Origin: Smittia aterrima
Taxonomy: Eukaryota; Arthropoda; Insecta; Diptera; Chironomidae
Assembly: GCA_033063855.1 (NCBI GenBank)
Contig: CP093831.1
Span: forward strand, 21,390,001 to 21,454,000
Direction of reading: 5' to 3'
DNA length: 64,000 bases
In this document: one piece after another, positions 47,201-58,193 of the stretch
Layout of the letters: every line of letters starts with the position of its first letter
Numbering within the stretch: position 1 is the first letter of the stretch
Notes under the pieces: generated by a model
The model's database searches: none
What the model saw: the letters and a program-made list of their open reading frames with translations, nothing else
What the model was told of the DNA's origin: nothing
Translations under genes and position numbers: made by a program

Positions 47201-47263
47201 GAAGATATGCTGACGCCCGAAGTTATTAATGAAACGATTGTAAAAACTGACATCATTGAATAA
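41040..47263 (+). CDS. Tg: Transglutaminase with alternative first exons
   Basis: Calcium-dependent protein-glutamine gamma-glutamyltransferase; in arthropods it cross-links clotting and cuticle proteins. First exon 1A (41040-41220) or 1B (42195-42306), both ending in phase 1, joins 44789-44843, 44911-45012, 45077-46032, 46088-46509, 46562-46996 and 47051-47263, giving 787 or 764 residues. Order: N-terminal beta-sandwich, catalytic core, two C-terminal beta-barrels. The triad is visible in the 1A form as Cys346 (FAQCWVFAG), His405 (WNYHVWNEVW) and Asp432 (GWQAIDATPQE), with 59 residues between Cys and His as in factor XIII. RCGPASV and the GPGNPLKLMKKDEYGIGHFISTKAVG region fit the family. AATAAA is near 47290. 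A near-identical copy of the last three exons lies at 62786-63857. Confidence 0.94.
41221..42194. other. Intron of the transglutaminase 1A transcript and putative 1B promoter
   Basis: No coding signal; an 85-codon frame at 41611-41868 appears random. Confidence 0.5.
42195..42306 (+). CDS. Tg: Transglutaminase exon 1B, non-acylated N-terminus
   Basis: Begins MSDVPKEDFF and ends FVPS at a GTAAGT donor in phase 1, the same phase as exon 1A. It lacks Gly at position 2, so a cytosolic form is expected. Confidence 0.75.
42824..44683 (+). CDS. Secreted Thr-rich protein with N-terminal six-Cys domain, nested in Tg intron
   Basis: Single open frame of 619 residues. Signal peptide about 1-22 (LISLVILILIALSVAGSA). 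A small domain follows with Cys at 28, 30, 36, 56, 64 and 65 (CDCVPLNIC ... CKERGFVRCC), a spacing that recalls clip-like domains of arthropod serine protease homologues. No protease domain follows. The middle is Thr/Ser-rich (TTTTTT tracts, probable O-glycosylation) with basic patches (RKRLIKKL, KKKIKYRKR). Two helical segments (KMKALEHLFLIFP; MIETVHKTLSAIHAGVD) and a related C-terminal HETLRPSANI are seen. I cannot name it. It lies wholly inside the transglutaminase intron on the same strand. Confidence 0.82.
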   Translation: MNKDLISLVILILIALSVAGSAKQKEICDCVPLNICPKVNRFSKEDAKYFKTILKCKERGFVRCCFNNESVRRSDDLENIILIDNVRLPPTETTVASIENMNDGAQTTEAFTEVVDSTTIDAIIESTTSMAFDEDLATTELLKPDEEDLFESKRKSEFIDNNISVVYPNLEHEKKMKALEHLFLIFPNGEIEAASATSIPVTNDIEQTTVKPMKRVIVRKRLIKKLPDLLETAESKISQSVIDTEQMDVEEVKRRLTSVYRNDGSKHQSSSRSTTSPTTTTTTTEVAVEDTTAKRERKKKIKYRKRNEQTSSTPLESTTAKTTTTLKNETPTTKHARRKIKPIIYDTRSRSNFLKRPSSQQSYFEDANIFDEPIELEPIITTTTAEPTSRFISFETASFTTTTTPKAITVTTPKPIKHFSEIDFEHKAMIETVHKTLSAIHAGVDINLVEKMLEAHRIKMKENRQRIPTTRRTPTTTGPSKPASKPYRGSARFRKPAKTTQAADHSQPETNGTRTRNLSRTRNTTTKVSLTTLKPVRSSNTRNNPTMKFTPGLEDVDMPPKQKAPRDFKASPLFGLTMDRDSEIDVETIQKIHETLRPSANIQNGFFPVIQNGTPSSLI

Positions 47264-47809
47264 GATTCATTCACAAGAGTTAATTATAAAATAAAATGTC
47301 TATTCCAACTCTGATATGCTGCCGAAGATGTCAAGGTTGAATCGAATTGAAAACAGAATAAATGATTGAAGCTTTATTAAGGAAGTTGAGTTGTGAGGTT
47401 TATAAATTTATGAGTAGTCGATTAGCAAGGCAATTCGACAAGTTTCATTTAATATCTTAAGACATGTTGAGCTGGTAGACGAACCTCTTGAACACAATTG
47501 CATTACAAACTAATATTTCCTTCTCTGAAATTCACATTTAAGATAGTCTTATGAACTTATCAAGACGTCTTCTTCATGGAAACGGCTTCTGATATTAAAA
47601 ATTTGAAAAATTTGTAGTGAGCTTTTCAGAATTTTAAAAGCTTTTAGTCTGCCAGTTTCATTAAAGAGCTTTTGAAATAATTCTAAATTTAGAAATTTTT
47701 AAAGCTTATTCACATTCATAAATTTATTGTTTATCTTGAATTCACACCCAAAAATCTAAACTTGTTTCAGTCTTCTTTTATCATTTGTCCATTCAAGTTA
47801 ATTTTTGGA
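47264..47809. other. 3' UTR of transglutaminase and promoter of the next gene
   Basis: AATAAA near 47290. The first 143 bp (to 47406) recur at the right edge of the window. Confidence 0.6.
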
Positions 47810-48719
47810 ATGAATCTCTTGCTATTAAGTTTTTTGTTAAGTGTTTGCCAAGCGCAGGATCAGATCCAATTGCAATTCCTTGGCAAGGAAATATCAAGGG
47901 AAGAGCAATCGAAACAAGATGTTTGTGACTTAAAATACTGTCTGCTTGATTCGAAATATTTATTTAGTGCGACAACTCAAAACAAATCAATCGAAGCTTG
48001 CGAAGATTTCAAAGAATTTGCGTTGGGGACATTCATCAAATATAGCCCGATCAACGATCGAAATCCTTCAAGAAGTTAGTAACAATAATTAATTTATGCC
48101 ATTAATCTGTTAATTTAAATTGATTTTTATTTCTTTTGGTTTTTATGCTGAAAATGACGAAGCCTACAATCTTAGATTACGAAAAGTTTTAGCAGCAAAA
48201 GTAAATGACAAAGACTCAAGAGTGACGAAAGCAATGAAGAAACTTTATGCAAAATGTGTGGATTCAAGATACTTGAAACGAAACGCTGTTAATGAGATGC
48301 GCGATTATCTCCGATTGTATGGGTTAAAGTTCTATCCAGAAGTTGACCAAGATGATTTCATTATTTCAAAGTATTTCGAAAAACAACCGTTTCATTCGAT
48401 TTATGCGTTACTTCAAAGTGAGCTTAAACGAGAAGAAAACTATTTGAGACTTCGAAAGGTTGAGTTTTATGATGAGGTCGCAGAAGTTTATTTTAAAGCC
48501 TACGTTGATATGCTTTATGAAATCAATCAAGTTTTTTTAAATGGAACGGAAAATGCTAAAAAATTCAAAGAAGAATTTATGGAAATCGCACGTAATCAGG
48601 AAAAATTTTATGAGGAACAAGTAAGAGAGCTTCCAACTTTGCACAGAACTTTTTATATTTTATAATTTAACAGCAAACTTACGTTAGTGAGGATTCTGAA
48701 GACGAAGGAGCTTTCATGT
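47810..48719 (+). CDS. Neprilysin-like (M13) pseudopeptidase, 5' part, before the insertion
   Basis: Secreted M13-family protein. Start ATG 47810 gives signal peptide MNLLLLSFLLSVCQA. Exons 47810-48074 and 48163-48620, and the first 46 nt (48674-48719) of exon 3, which is then cut by an LTR retrotransposon. The M13 N-terminal signature is visible: VCDLKYCLLDSKYLFSA followed by ACEDFKEFALG, against the usual PC.DFY.FACG. The acceptor at 48163 is weak (ATGACGAAG), so intron 1 is the least certain. Exon phases on both sides of the insertion agree if the element and one CATGT are left out. In this haplotype the gene should be disrupted unless the element is removed from RNA. Confidence 0.78.
48715..48719. 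other. Target-site duplication, left (CATGT)
   Basis: Five bases of the host exon, repeated after the right LTR. Confidence 0.93.
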
Positions 48720-48868
48720 TGTAGTACGGTGTAACGGTCACACCCGTACGTTCACACCCCGCGGACGATACGAGGGGTTGTGACTAGACAAGGACAGACA
48801 AGTACGGTCAGTCGTTCTCCAGCGTTGGCAGAGAGCGGTCGATGTGTCCCCGTAGTCTGTTCCCTACA
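48720..48868 (+). repeat. 5' LTR, 149 bp
   Basis: Begins TGTAGTACGG and ends TTCCCTACA (TG...CA). Noticeably more GC-rich than the host. Confidence 0.95.
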
Positions 48869-48869
48869 A

Positions 48870-48882
48870 TGGCGACCGAGAC
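48870..48882 (+). promoter_or_regulatory. Primer-binding site
   Basis: TGGCGACCGAGAC, one base after the LTR. The TGG start pairs with a tRNA CCA end. The sequence is close to the Arg-tRNA type site described for mdg1/412-like elements. Confidence 0.75.
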
Positions 48883-48989
48883 AACTAATTTAATTCAACC
48901 TCATGTAAGGAGGAGGATGAATTGGTAGTCCAATATAAACACAAGACATATCGACCGCGTTCCCAAAGCTGAAGAACATTTCGTAGGAA

Positions 48990-50220
48990 ATAACTCGGAA
49001 AACAAGATGGCAGCCATCTTGAAAATCGGAAGCGATAAACGTGGTGATTGAAAAATCATAAGGCTTAGCCACCATATGCGAGAAAGAGAGAGCGATGCTT
49101 CAACGCATCGGTCCAATAAGTCGAATAAACAGAATTCGACGAAGAAAAATTATTTTGTAGAAATATTATTTTTCGCACTTTCTCAAGGATTGATGAATCA
49201 CAGCGAATCTCTTAAGGATTAAGCTGAATCCAAATGGCGAACCAGAGATTTCTATCGACGTAAGCGAGAAAGAAATTTTTAAGTTTGAAAAAACGTGGGT
49301 CGGCCATCTTGAAAATCGGAAGCGATGAAACATGTGGTGATGTAAAATCAAAGGCTCAGCCTCCACATGCGGGAAAGAGAGAGCGATGTTTAAACGCATC
49401 GGTCCGGCGTGTTGAATAAACAGACTTCAGCAATAAAAAATATTAATTTGAAGAAAAAAAAAATATATTTTTACTTTCTCAAGGATTGTGGAATCACAGC
49501 AAAAATCTTAAGAATTTAGCTGAAACAAGTGGCGAACCGGAATATTCGATCGATGCAAGCGAGAGAGAAAATTCTAAGTTTGGAAAAAACAAGGGTCGGC
49601 CATCTTGAAAATCGGAAGCGATAAAACGTGGTGATTGAAAAATCATAAGGCATAGCCACCATATGCGAGAAAGAGAGAGCGATGCTTCAACGCATCGGTC
49701 CAATAAGTCGAATAAATAGAATTCGGCGAAGAAAAATTATTTTGTAGAAATATTATTTTTCGTACTTTCTTAAGGATTGATGAATCACAGCAAATCTCTT
49801 AAGGATTTAGCTGAATTCAAGTGGCGAACCGGGAATTTCTATCGAGGAGAGCGAGAATGAAATTTCAAGTTTGAAAAAACGAGGGTCGGCCATCTTGGAA
49901 ATCGGTAGCGATGAAACATGTGGTGATTAAATATCAAAGGCATGGCCGCCACATGCGAGAAAGGGAGAGCGATGCTTTAAAGCATCGGTCCGACGTGTTG
50001 CATAAACGGGAATCAACATTATAAAATTAATTTGAAGAAATAAATTTTTCCTTTCTCAAGGATTGTAGAATCACAGCGAAGATCTTAAGAATTTAGCTGA
50101 ATCAAGTGGCGAACCGGTATTTTCGATCGACGCAAGCGATAAAAATATTCTAAGTTTGAAAAAACGAGGGTCGGCCATCTTGAAAATCGGAAGCGATAAA
50201 ACATGCGGTGTTGGAAAGAA
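48990..50220 (+). repeat. Leader tandem array 1, about 290-bp unit, five copies
   Basis: CCATCTTG(A/G)AAATCGG recurs at 49014, 49304, 49600, 49891 and 50175 (spacing 290, 296, 291 and 284). Each unit also has GAGAAAG.GAGAGCGATG and a CGCATCGGTCC word. Minus-strand frames inside it are by-products of the repeat. Confidence 0.9.
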
Positions 50221-50738
50221 TAATAACGGTTATTTTCGTAAATGAAATGAAAAGTTAACGTTTTTTTCAAATCGACAACCGAAAGTTGTAAAACGCCGCC
50301 TAGCGGCGAACTTCGAAAACTTTTCCAAGTAAAAACGCCATCTACCGTGTAGCGTTCAGTGGTGAATATTCCACCACTCGAACCAAGCTCTAGTACAACA
50401 GCGAATTACAGGACTAGTAGACCCGAAGGATGATACTCAACTCATTCGTAAACGAACCTCTGGAAACGCAGGAAACCAAAGCTGATCACGAATTTATGGA
50501 AATAATTTTTTTAAAAATTATAAAGTGACACGAGTAAACAAAAATCATCCAGAAGGAAAATCAACACGGAGTTGAACAACAGGTACGATTAATAAAGAAC
50601 GAAAGCATGGACGACGCTTTAATTCTCATAATTAGACAAGTTGGAAATGGCGGAAAGAAAAGCAAAGGGCGCACTCAAACGTCACATTTGTATTTCGCAA
50701 CTTCCCCAATTCCCATTCGTATGAGATAAATTGATCAA

Positions 50739-51735
50739 TGTCCCACATGATCTTGACAAGCCAGAGAAACAATTACTCCGCAACAGAGGAACAAAGAACA
50801 GTTTCATGACTAGGAATTAGCCAACGAGCGAAACCGTTCACCTCTAACGCAGAGAGAAAAACGAGAACAGCAAGAACTAACGAGTTACCTTCCTTTCTTC
50901 AGATATCTTCAAGGAACAAGCTCGCTTTAGGAATCGACAACACAAGTCAAACCCTAAAGGTAAGAATATCACGAAGAAAAAGGAAAACTAAGAGAATGGC
51001 AGAACATAGCATCGCCATCATTTCTTGTTAACTACTCGACCGCTTCTCAACGCGACAACTTAGATCTATGTCCCACATGATCTCAACACCTCGGAGAAAC
51101 CATTGTTCCGTAACAGAGGGATTAAGAACAGTTCCTTGGCTAGGAATTAACCAACGAAAGAAACCGTTCACTTCTAACGCAGAGAGAAAAACGAGAACAA
51201 CGAAAACTAATAAGTAAGGTTTTCTTCTTCAGAGATCTTCAAGGAACAAGCTCGCTTTAGGAACCGATCACCCAAGTCAAACCCTAAAGGTAAGAACACC
51301 ATGAAGAGAAAGAAAAGGAAAACTTAGCGACCGGTAGAACCCAGCGTCGTCTTCAGTTTTGTTAACTACTCGAACGTTCCTCAATGCGACAACATTGATC
51401 TATGTCCCACATGATCTCAACACCTCTGAGAAACCACTATTCCATAACAGAGGGAGTAAGAACAGTTCCTTGGCTAGGAATTAACCAACGAAAGAAAACG
51501 ATCACTTCTAACGCAGAGAAGGAAAACGAGAACAGCGATAACTAATAAGTTATGTTCTCTCCCACATATTTCTTCGGACAACAAGCTCACCTTAGAAACC
51601 GATCACCCGAGTCAAATTCTGAAGGTAAGAATACCATGAAGAGAAAATCGGAAAACAAAAGCGAATGGCAGAACCTAGCGTCTCCATCAGTTTTGTTAAC
51701 CACTCGAACATTATCATGAGCTTAAATGATTAATC
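50739..51735 (+). repeat. Leader tandem array 2, about 332-bp unit, three copies
   Basis: TGTCCCACATGATCT recurs at 50739, 51069 and 51403 (spacing 330 and 334), each followed by CTAGGAATTA.CCAACGA, then GCAGAGA.AAAACGAGAACA and a CAAGTCAAACCC-like word. Confidence 0.9.
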
Positions 51736-52083
51736 ACGAATCGACAATCTCATTCGGTACAGAGAAAGCATTTGGAGAAGGAAATCGGAATAGAAGGAAC
51801 AAGCTGCACACCTTCTAATAACAGAATCCTGACAACCTATTCGATTAACATGGGGCAAAGCCCACGAACTCATCGAATTAAAAAGAAAATTTTGTAAACG
51901 ACGGAAAGAAACACAGAATCTGAGATCTTGAGATAGATCTTACAGATTGTATATACTTTTCTTTCGTCATAATACAAAATAACCAAGCAACCGGGACAAC
52001 ACGGAACCCTGGTCAATAAATGTAAGTTTCCTCAGAAATTAACTATATAGAAACTTACGTTCGATCCTTATCAACTCCACTAG

Positions 52084-53640
52084 ATGATGTCAAATTCAAA
52101 CGGCAAAGGAGTGAGACCAACAACGCGTCAGTTAACAGCATCAATCAGAGGAACCTCTGAAACCCCAGAAGATGCTGGAAACGAGAGTAGTGATAAGGGC
52201 TCTCAACAAGAACAAAAGAAAGCATCCTCTTACCTAGCTAAAGGATTGCAGAGACAGAGAAATCTGGCTCCCCTTCATGAGGAAAACGAAAACAGCGATT
52301 CATCAGACGACAACAATGTATCATCATCAGAATCCATGCCGATACTGGAAGAGTCTCCTGAGTCGATGCAACGTCGATCGAAAGAACACGCAAGCGGAGC
52401 AGACGCTCCAAATGCAAACAAGATACACAAAGAGGACTCATTCATTACGAAACGAAGGAGACGCCGCAACAAATCTCTGCTCTCTCACCACTCAAACAGT
52501 GACAGTTCTAGCAACGAAGCTCCGTCCGAGAACGAGGAACCGGACATCGAAAGCCAGACGAATCCCTCATCTGCACAAGGGACAGGTGTTCAATTATCTC
52601 CAGAAGAAGAAGAAATGCTCGCATACTTCAGATCCTTTCAAGAAGAAAGAAACGCTACGACAGCGAAACGAGTTCTCATCGACAAAGCTCGGAGAACAAC
52701 GCAACGAGCATGAAGAACGCTTGTTTCTCTTCCCGTCCAACGGATAAAGAGTTCGATAAACAAAGCTCCACATCTAACAACGTCCAGATGGGAGACGAAG
52801 CTGACCGCGGAATAAACAAGAGAGGTGACCGACCCTCCGGAAGAAACACGATGACGAACTTTGGGTACGCGCCCAAAGACACAACTCAAGATACGGTGGC
52901 AACTCCCCAAACTGGAGAATATGCGTTTGACACCTGCAACAAACAATCTGGCTCCCAGAGAAAAGTCCACGAGTTTAAAGTTTCAAATTTTCCACGAATG
53001 ACAGCGTTCCCAACGAACTGCGCGGCAAAATCTCGTATTTACCAATGGCTCACATGGAGAAAGACATTCGAATCAGGCTGCCGCGTCTCTAAGTGTCCTC
53101 CGGCTCTCATAACCGACATGCTACTCCTCAACGGCAGAGCTGAACTCGCAGACTTAATATATATACGAGCAGCTTCTGGCACCAAGGAATAGACGGCAAC
53201 ACATTACTTGCGGAGCTAGACGCCCAATTTAAAAAGAGCGCCGACGAGTTCACGGAGACGCGAGCATTTTTCAACCTGAGACAAGACAAAAACGAATCAA
53301 TCCACACGTCCCTAGTTCACGTTAAGAAGCTGGCACAGGTCGCTAACATACACAACGACAAACACCTTCGAGTTATCATCTTGGAAGGAATGTCATCTTG
53401 GAAGGAATATCCGATCGCAAAATCGCTGACTATGCCACCATGGCTGAAACCAGCTTAGACAAGACAACCCTGATGGCAGCTCGACGTGAAGCCGGTACGA
53501 CCGCACAATGCCTGAGCAAATTGAATCCTCTCGAATCAGAAGGCAAGACGAAAACTGTAGATTCTACGGCAAGATAGGCCACTTCCAGCCTTGTTGTGAG
53601 GACTACAAGAACAGCCGCGACAAGGTAAAGGGCAAAACCA
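52084..53640 (+). pseudogene. gag-like region, frameshifted
   Basis: ORF 52084-52713 (209 residues; Ser/Glu-rich with a KRRRRRNK patch) overlaps ORF 52710-53192 (160 residues) by ATGA, in another frame. From about 53174 a third frame carries capsid-like sequence (TRAFFNLRQDKNESIHTSLVHVKKL-type helices). A 17-bp tandem duplication (TCATCTTGGAAGGAAT at 53376 and 53393) shifts the frame again. A zinc-knuckle-like motif at 53555-53596 (CRFYGKIGHFQPCC) has Tyr where the second Cys is expected. The 52710 overlap could be a natural frameshift; the others look like damage. Confidence 0.7.
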
Positions 53641-53957
53641 CGGAACCGGAGAAAACAAAGACGGTTTAAATACAAAAAGGAATTTCACTACAAAGTGAAA
53701 ACTTTCTTATTTTCCTCCAATACTCCGATGCGGAGATATTTCAAATTAATAAACCGTTTTTCCTGAAAACACTAAACATCTTTTATTATTTAACTTTACA
53801 GTTATGCAATCTAATCGATGTAAACATAGAACCAAAGTCAGTCTTCAATGATGCTGACCAATACTCGGCAAACGCTACGAACGTCGCCGCTAGCACCGAG
53901 AAAGTAAGAGAACAAGCACAAGAGACTCTAATCCCTCCAATCGCCAACGCGAACACT

Positions 53958-54536
53958 TTGCAGAATCTTACACAAGTTCAAGCAGAGCACGACAAAGTTG
54001 GTTCAGCGAGAAAGAAACGACCTTTGCACAGAAGGAAAGCCACTCCAGGAGAAATACTTCTGAATAAGCAAACGGCAACCTACAATGAAGGAAAGCTCGA
54101 CCTTTGTTACTGCAAGAAATTAAAAGATCACGAGCTAGAGGACGTCAAAAGCCCTTTCAAAAAATCAGAATCCCGAATTAATGCAAGTAGACTCGCAATG
54201 ATTCGCACCAGATCACAATGGATATGCTCGCAATCTAAGGACGACATCAAAACTGCAAATAATAAGGACAAGAAAGCTAGATTCGAATACGCTTTGTCAG
54301 TAAACCCAGACGCGACAGCCAAGGAACACTCAGTCTCCGAAAACGACAGTGACCGTCAAAGAACAAACGGGCCGGAAAGTACACTTCACAACGTCCTGAC
54401 AGTCAAGACAACCACTTTGCAAGGAGACCGATCAATCGGGAAAGAGACAGTTTTTATGACACTCCTGGTAAGAGGCGTTCCAATAAGAATGCCGATAGAC
54501 TCAGGTTCGGATATATATATCTTTCGTGTCAGTTAA
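53958..54536 (+). pseudogene. pol N-terminal region with retroviral-type protease motif
   Basis: Open frame ending RGVPIRMPIDSGSDIYI. The D-S-G triplet at 54498-54506 is the active site of retrotransposon aspartic proteases. The usual ATG is absent (the frame begins on TTG), consistent with part of a longer polyprotein. It ends prematurely soon after the motif. Confidence 0.7.
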
Positions 54537-55234
54537 TGAGATCAAATTAAAGAAAGAATTCCCAAAAATGCCTCGCGATTCAGGGAAGTTCGACGTAAGA
54601 CAAGACGCAACGCCAAGTCACTATACGTTCTACAGCATACCTCTAGCACAACGAAGAGAAGCTAGGCAAAAATCAGCTAAGATGATCGAGGAAGGCATCA
54701 TCGAAAGGGTAACGAAAGCACCCACCTACATCCCTAGAATGAGGGCAGTCCAGAAGGAAAAGGCAGACGGCACAATGACTTTCAGGCTCGTAGTGGCACT
54801 GGGTCACGTCAAGAAACTTATCAACCGCCATTTCCACATAATGCCACATGCAGATCAACTTCTGAACAGCATGGCAAATTCGGTATACTTCTCAAAGTTC
54901 GATTTAACAAGCGCATCCCACAATATCGAGTTAAGCGAAGAATCAAGACACTTGACCACCTTCATGACAGATATGGGAACGTTCCAGCTTCAGACGGCTA
55001 CCCCTTGGCATCAAGGTAGCTCCCGAAATTTTCCGAAGAGAGATGAGCAAAATCTTTGCAGGAATTCCCAACGTGCTAGTCTTCGTGGATGACATCCTCG
55101 TCCACGGAAAGACTAAAGAAGAAACAGCAAAAACAACAGAACTCGTCGAGAAGATCCTTCGAGAGAACAATTTGATTGCCAATGTAGAAAAGACAGAAAA
55201 GCTAGTAACAGAAACTAAGTTTCTCGCTTACTAA
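54526..55234 (+). pseudogene. Reverse transcriptase, split by a frameshift near 55000
   Basis: The first frame (54526-55092) has EEGIIERVTKAPT, FRLVVALGHVKKLINRH, YFSKFDLTSASHNIELSEESR and TTFMTDMGTFQ, matching RT palm and fingers of gypsy-type elements. Near 55000 the match moves to the frame of 55043-55234, with PEIFRREMSKIF just before it and FVDDILVHG (catalytic FVDD at 55082-55093). It ends at LAY followed by a stop. RNA-dependent DNA synthesis was the original role; this copy cannot make an intact enzyme from one frame. Confidence 0.85.
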
Positions 55235-56330
55235 ATTTCAAATCAAGCATCGCCGATGCAAAGAAGAAAGTCATCAAGAACTTCCGTAGGCCAGAAACAG
55301 TCACCGAAGCCAAATTTTCCGTTGCAACCGACGCTAAGGGAATCTCATTCCTGATGAGATAAGACCCGAACGCAACAAAAAGTATCAGATCTAGAGCGGA
55401 CAGATGGAAACTTTATATAGGAATACTCGATTACGAAATGGAATATGTAAGCGGAAGTCGCAACATCGCCAACTCAAGTTCGAGACTCATATCAAAAGTT
55501 GATTCCAACAACGTCGATACAAACTCAAAACTCGCAAGTGACGCTTTCGTAAACGCAATCCTCGTGAATGAGGAGCCAAACACGGACTCACTACCAATCG
55601 AGGATATTCGTAAAGAAACGAAAATAGACAAAACGTTAAAAGAAGTAAAATCTTCCCTAGACTCGAACATCTGGCCCGCACATCTGAAAGAGTACGAAAG
55701 CATCAGAAACGAATTGAAAATAGAAAACGATATTATCTTGGGAGGTACTCGGGTAGCCATTCCCGCATCCCTCCAGAACGCTGCTGACTTTAACCAATTC
55801 TGCGCAAGCAGAGGGATCAAAATCATTTACGCGATCCTGTTGTACCCCAGATCGGACGGATTGATCGAAAATAGAAATAAGATGATCTAAAGAATCATGA
55901 ACATCGCAGACACGAGCGATCGAGACTGGCAGACGGTCTTAGCTGAAGGAGTACGAGCCATGAACACATCGCCTTGTCACATGACTAAATTATCTCCAGA
56001 GGAAATCTTCTTCAAACGTAAAATTTGTCGCGGACTTTCCTTTGATCGACATCAAGCCGCTCGACATTAACTGGATTGAATTAGCAATCAGAGACTTCGA
56101 GGGAAAGACAAAGAACGCTCTGTCAAGAAACAAACGCCAACGCGCAAGAATCCCCGAAATAAAAATCGGAGACGAAGTGCACTTGCTGAAAACTGGTCAC
56201 GTCGACAAGGGAAAGTGAAAATACGACTCGAACCCCTGGCTAGTTATTGCCCAACTTGGCACCAACTACGTCATAGAACGAGATTCAACACAATCGAGAC
56301 GAAGCTCCGAACATCCCCTCCCATGCGAAG
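55235..56330 (+). pseudogene. RNase H and integrase remnants
   Basis: 55380-55500 encodes RADRWKLYIGILDYEMEYV.GSRNIANSSSRL, the end of an RNase H domain whose earlier part is mostly missing. The frame 55438-55890 then shows FNQFCASRGIKI and SDGLIENRNKMI, the second half of the integrase core with its glutamate; the zinc-binding domain and first half of the core appear deleted. After a stop at 55888, RAMNTSPCHMTKLSPEEIFF and GDEVHLLKTGH with LGTNYVIERD fit the integrase C-terminal part. Confidence 0.75.
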
Positions 56331-56398
56331 GAGTATCATACGACCAAGACACTACAGTATCTGAGAAAGAACCCCTAAGAGATGACGAACTTGAACAG

Positions 56399-58193
56399 TT
56401 GACAGCACCTCCGGAGAGCTCAGAATCCAAATTCGAAGACGAACCCGAGCCTCAGCGAAGCCCGGCAGTCAAGAAGTCATCCCGAGAAAAAAAAAATACT
56501 CACAGAAAGGACTTCGTTTTACTTCGCAAAGCAAGTATTTCAGTAAAAGTTCCCCTTAAGCCAGTTGTGACAACAAAACAGTTAATAAAGCGACAGTCAT
56601 ATAACGGAAATCACAACTATGGCTCTATAGGAAAGACAAGTACAAAAACTTTATTTCAGAACAAGGGGGAATATTCCTCAGGAAAATTTTTCCAACTATT
56701 TGGTCGATAAAAATGACAACCATGATGGGATACACTGACAAAGCAAATGTGAAAACAGTTCGCTTCAAGTGCGGATGCTTTGATACGATGATGAGAATAA
56801 TCAATCCTAGAACACTCTAGTGAGAATCTGTTGAAAGAAACGAAGAATGAGCGAGACACTGAAAATAGACTATTGATCACTTTTTCATCTCCACTCAGAT
56901 AATTGTTTATCGTTAAAAGATTCGTTCACCAGTTTTTCTTGCTAAATTGTGGTTCTTCAAAGTTGAACCTCTCCTATAATGGACCAGAGCCAATGAAGCT
57001 AACTCTAGCTAACCATAAGTAGGAAAGTCATCAACAGCATGAGTCGAGCGTTGCAATAGAACAACGTTTGGATAAAGTACTTTTTCGATTGATTTATCTC
57101 CTTCATTAACAACGAAAGTGCAAGAATGCAGAGAAAGAATCAACTGAATAAGAAAAAGTGCTGGAAAATTTTCCCCCACCGATCAAGATCATGGCGATGA
57201 CCTTGTGACATTGCTCTTCAATGATCGATGAACTCTTCATCGGCAACGATATGAAATACCAGAAGGCATGAGCATCCGTTATCATTAACATGACGATTGT
57301 TTTGATTTCCACTGACGCGTCTCAAGTTACGATGTTCAGGCTTTGTTTTCGTCAGTCAATCGATACCAACGACATTCGATCAAGAAAGCTGTCAGAAACG
57401 GATCGGCTGCGAATATAATAAAGTTTTTTTTCTAAAAACAAACTCGCGGGACTTATTAATTCATTTACATGATTTGTTGGAAGGCGTTGAGTAATGATCA
57501 GTTACAGTTGACTTCCTACTATCGTAAACACTGGATACATAAACTGCAACGAACCAGAGACACATATAGAGCGATTTTTGCCAAAGCTAGAGTCACATTC
57601 ATTCAGGAAACTAAAGACCTAGAAAAACTGCGTCTAGAAGGTTGACCAGCGTACTTTGCTATCGTTGAAATAGACAACGGCAGGGACATCGTTAGAAGAA
57701 GAACAATCTTAACTTCAAACGGAATCCGTCTTAGGATCTACGAACTCAGAAGATTTCCCCACAACAACAGAAATAGACGTTGAAACGAGCAACTGAGACT
57801 CCATCACAAATAAGAAAGGTCTCAGTTCCCCGCTGAACCTTGAATTTCAATTTTGTCGATTTATCCACTTAAGGAAAGATAAAACTGCCTATAGGCAAAT
57901 TTAAAGATCAGCTGGAAAAATTGAATCATTTTGCATCCCCAGCAAGAAAACTCTCCCTTGGGAGATAATTCCCAAGTCAACGCCGACTGCTCGATCACGC
58001 GAGAGTCTCGTCGAGTGCATTACTCGACCAAAATAATCTCCATAAGGGAAAGATTACACGTAAGCAACATCAATTGCCAGAAAAATAAACTTTTCCCAGA
58101 CACGAGATGGAGCGATACCGAGAAAATCGAAAGCGCTCAAGCGAATTCTGAAAAACGCGACCAAGTCGAAAGAGCGAATTCATACGAAATTCC
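56399..58193 (+). other. Post-pol region of the retrotransposon
   Basis: A 103-codon frame at 56399-56710 is Ser/Glu/Lys-rich with no clear env features. A minus-strand frame at 57106-57312 encodes hydrophobic, protein-like sequence (DAHAFWYFISLPMKSSSII) that could be a second host-derived piece; I cannot identify it. The remainder shows nothing recognisable. Confidence 0.4.

Noticed and set aside
49494..50270. Several similar minus-strand frames sharing RFSRWPT and LSRIWW words
   Set aside because: They recur only because the 290-bp leader units of the retrotransposon are tandemly repeated.
48990..51735. CRISPR-like regular repeats
   Set aside because: Units are about 290-330 bp without short-repeat/unique-spacer structure, in a eukaryotic retrotransposon.
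52710..52713. ATGA overlap as programmed frameshift or reinitiation in gag
   Set aside because: Possible, but nearby clear damage (17-bp duplication, further frame changes) makes it unsafe to claim a programmed event.
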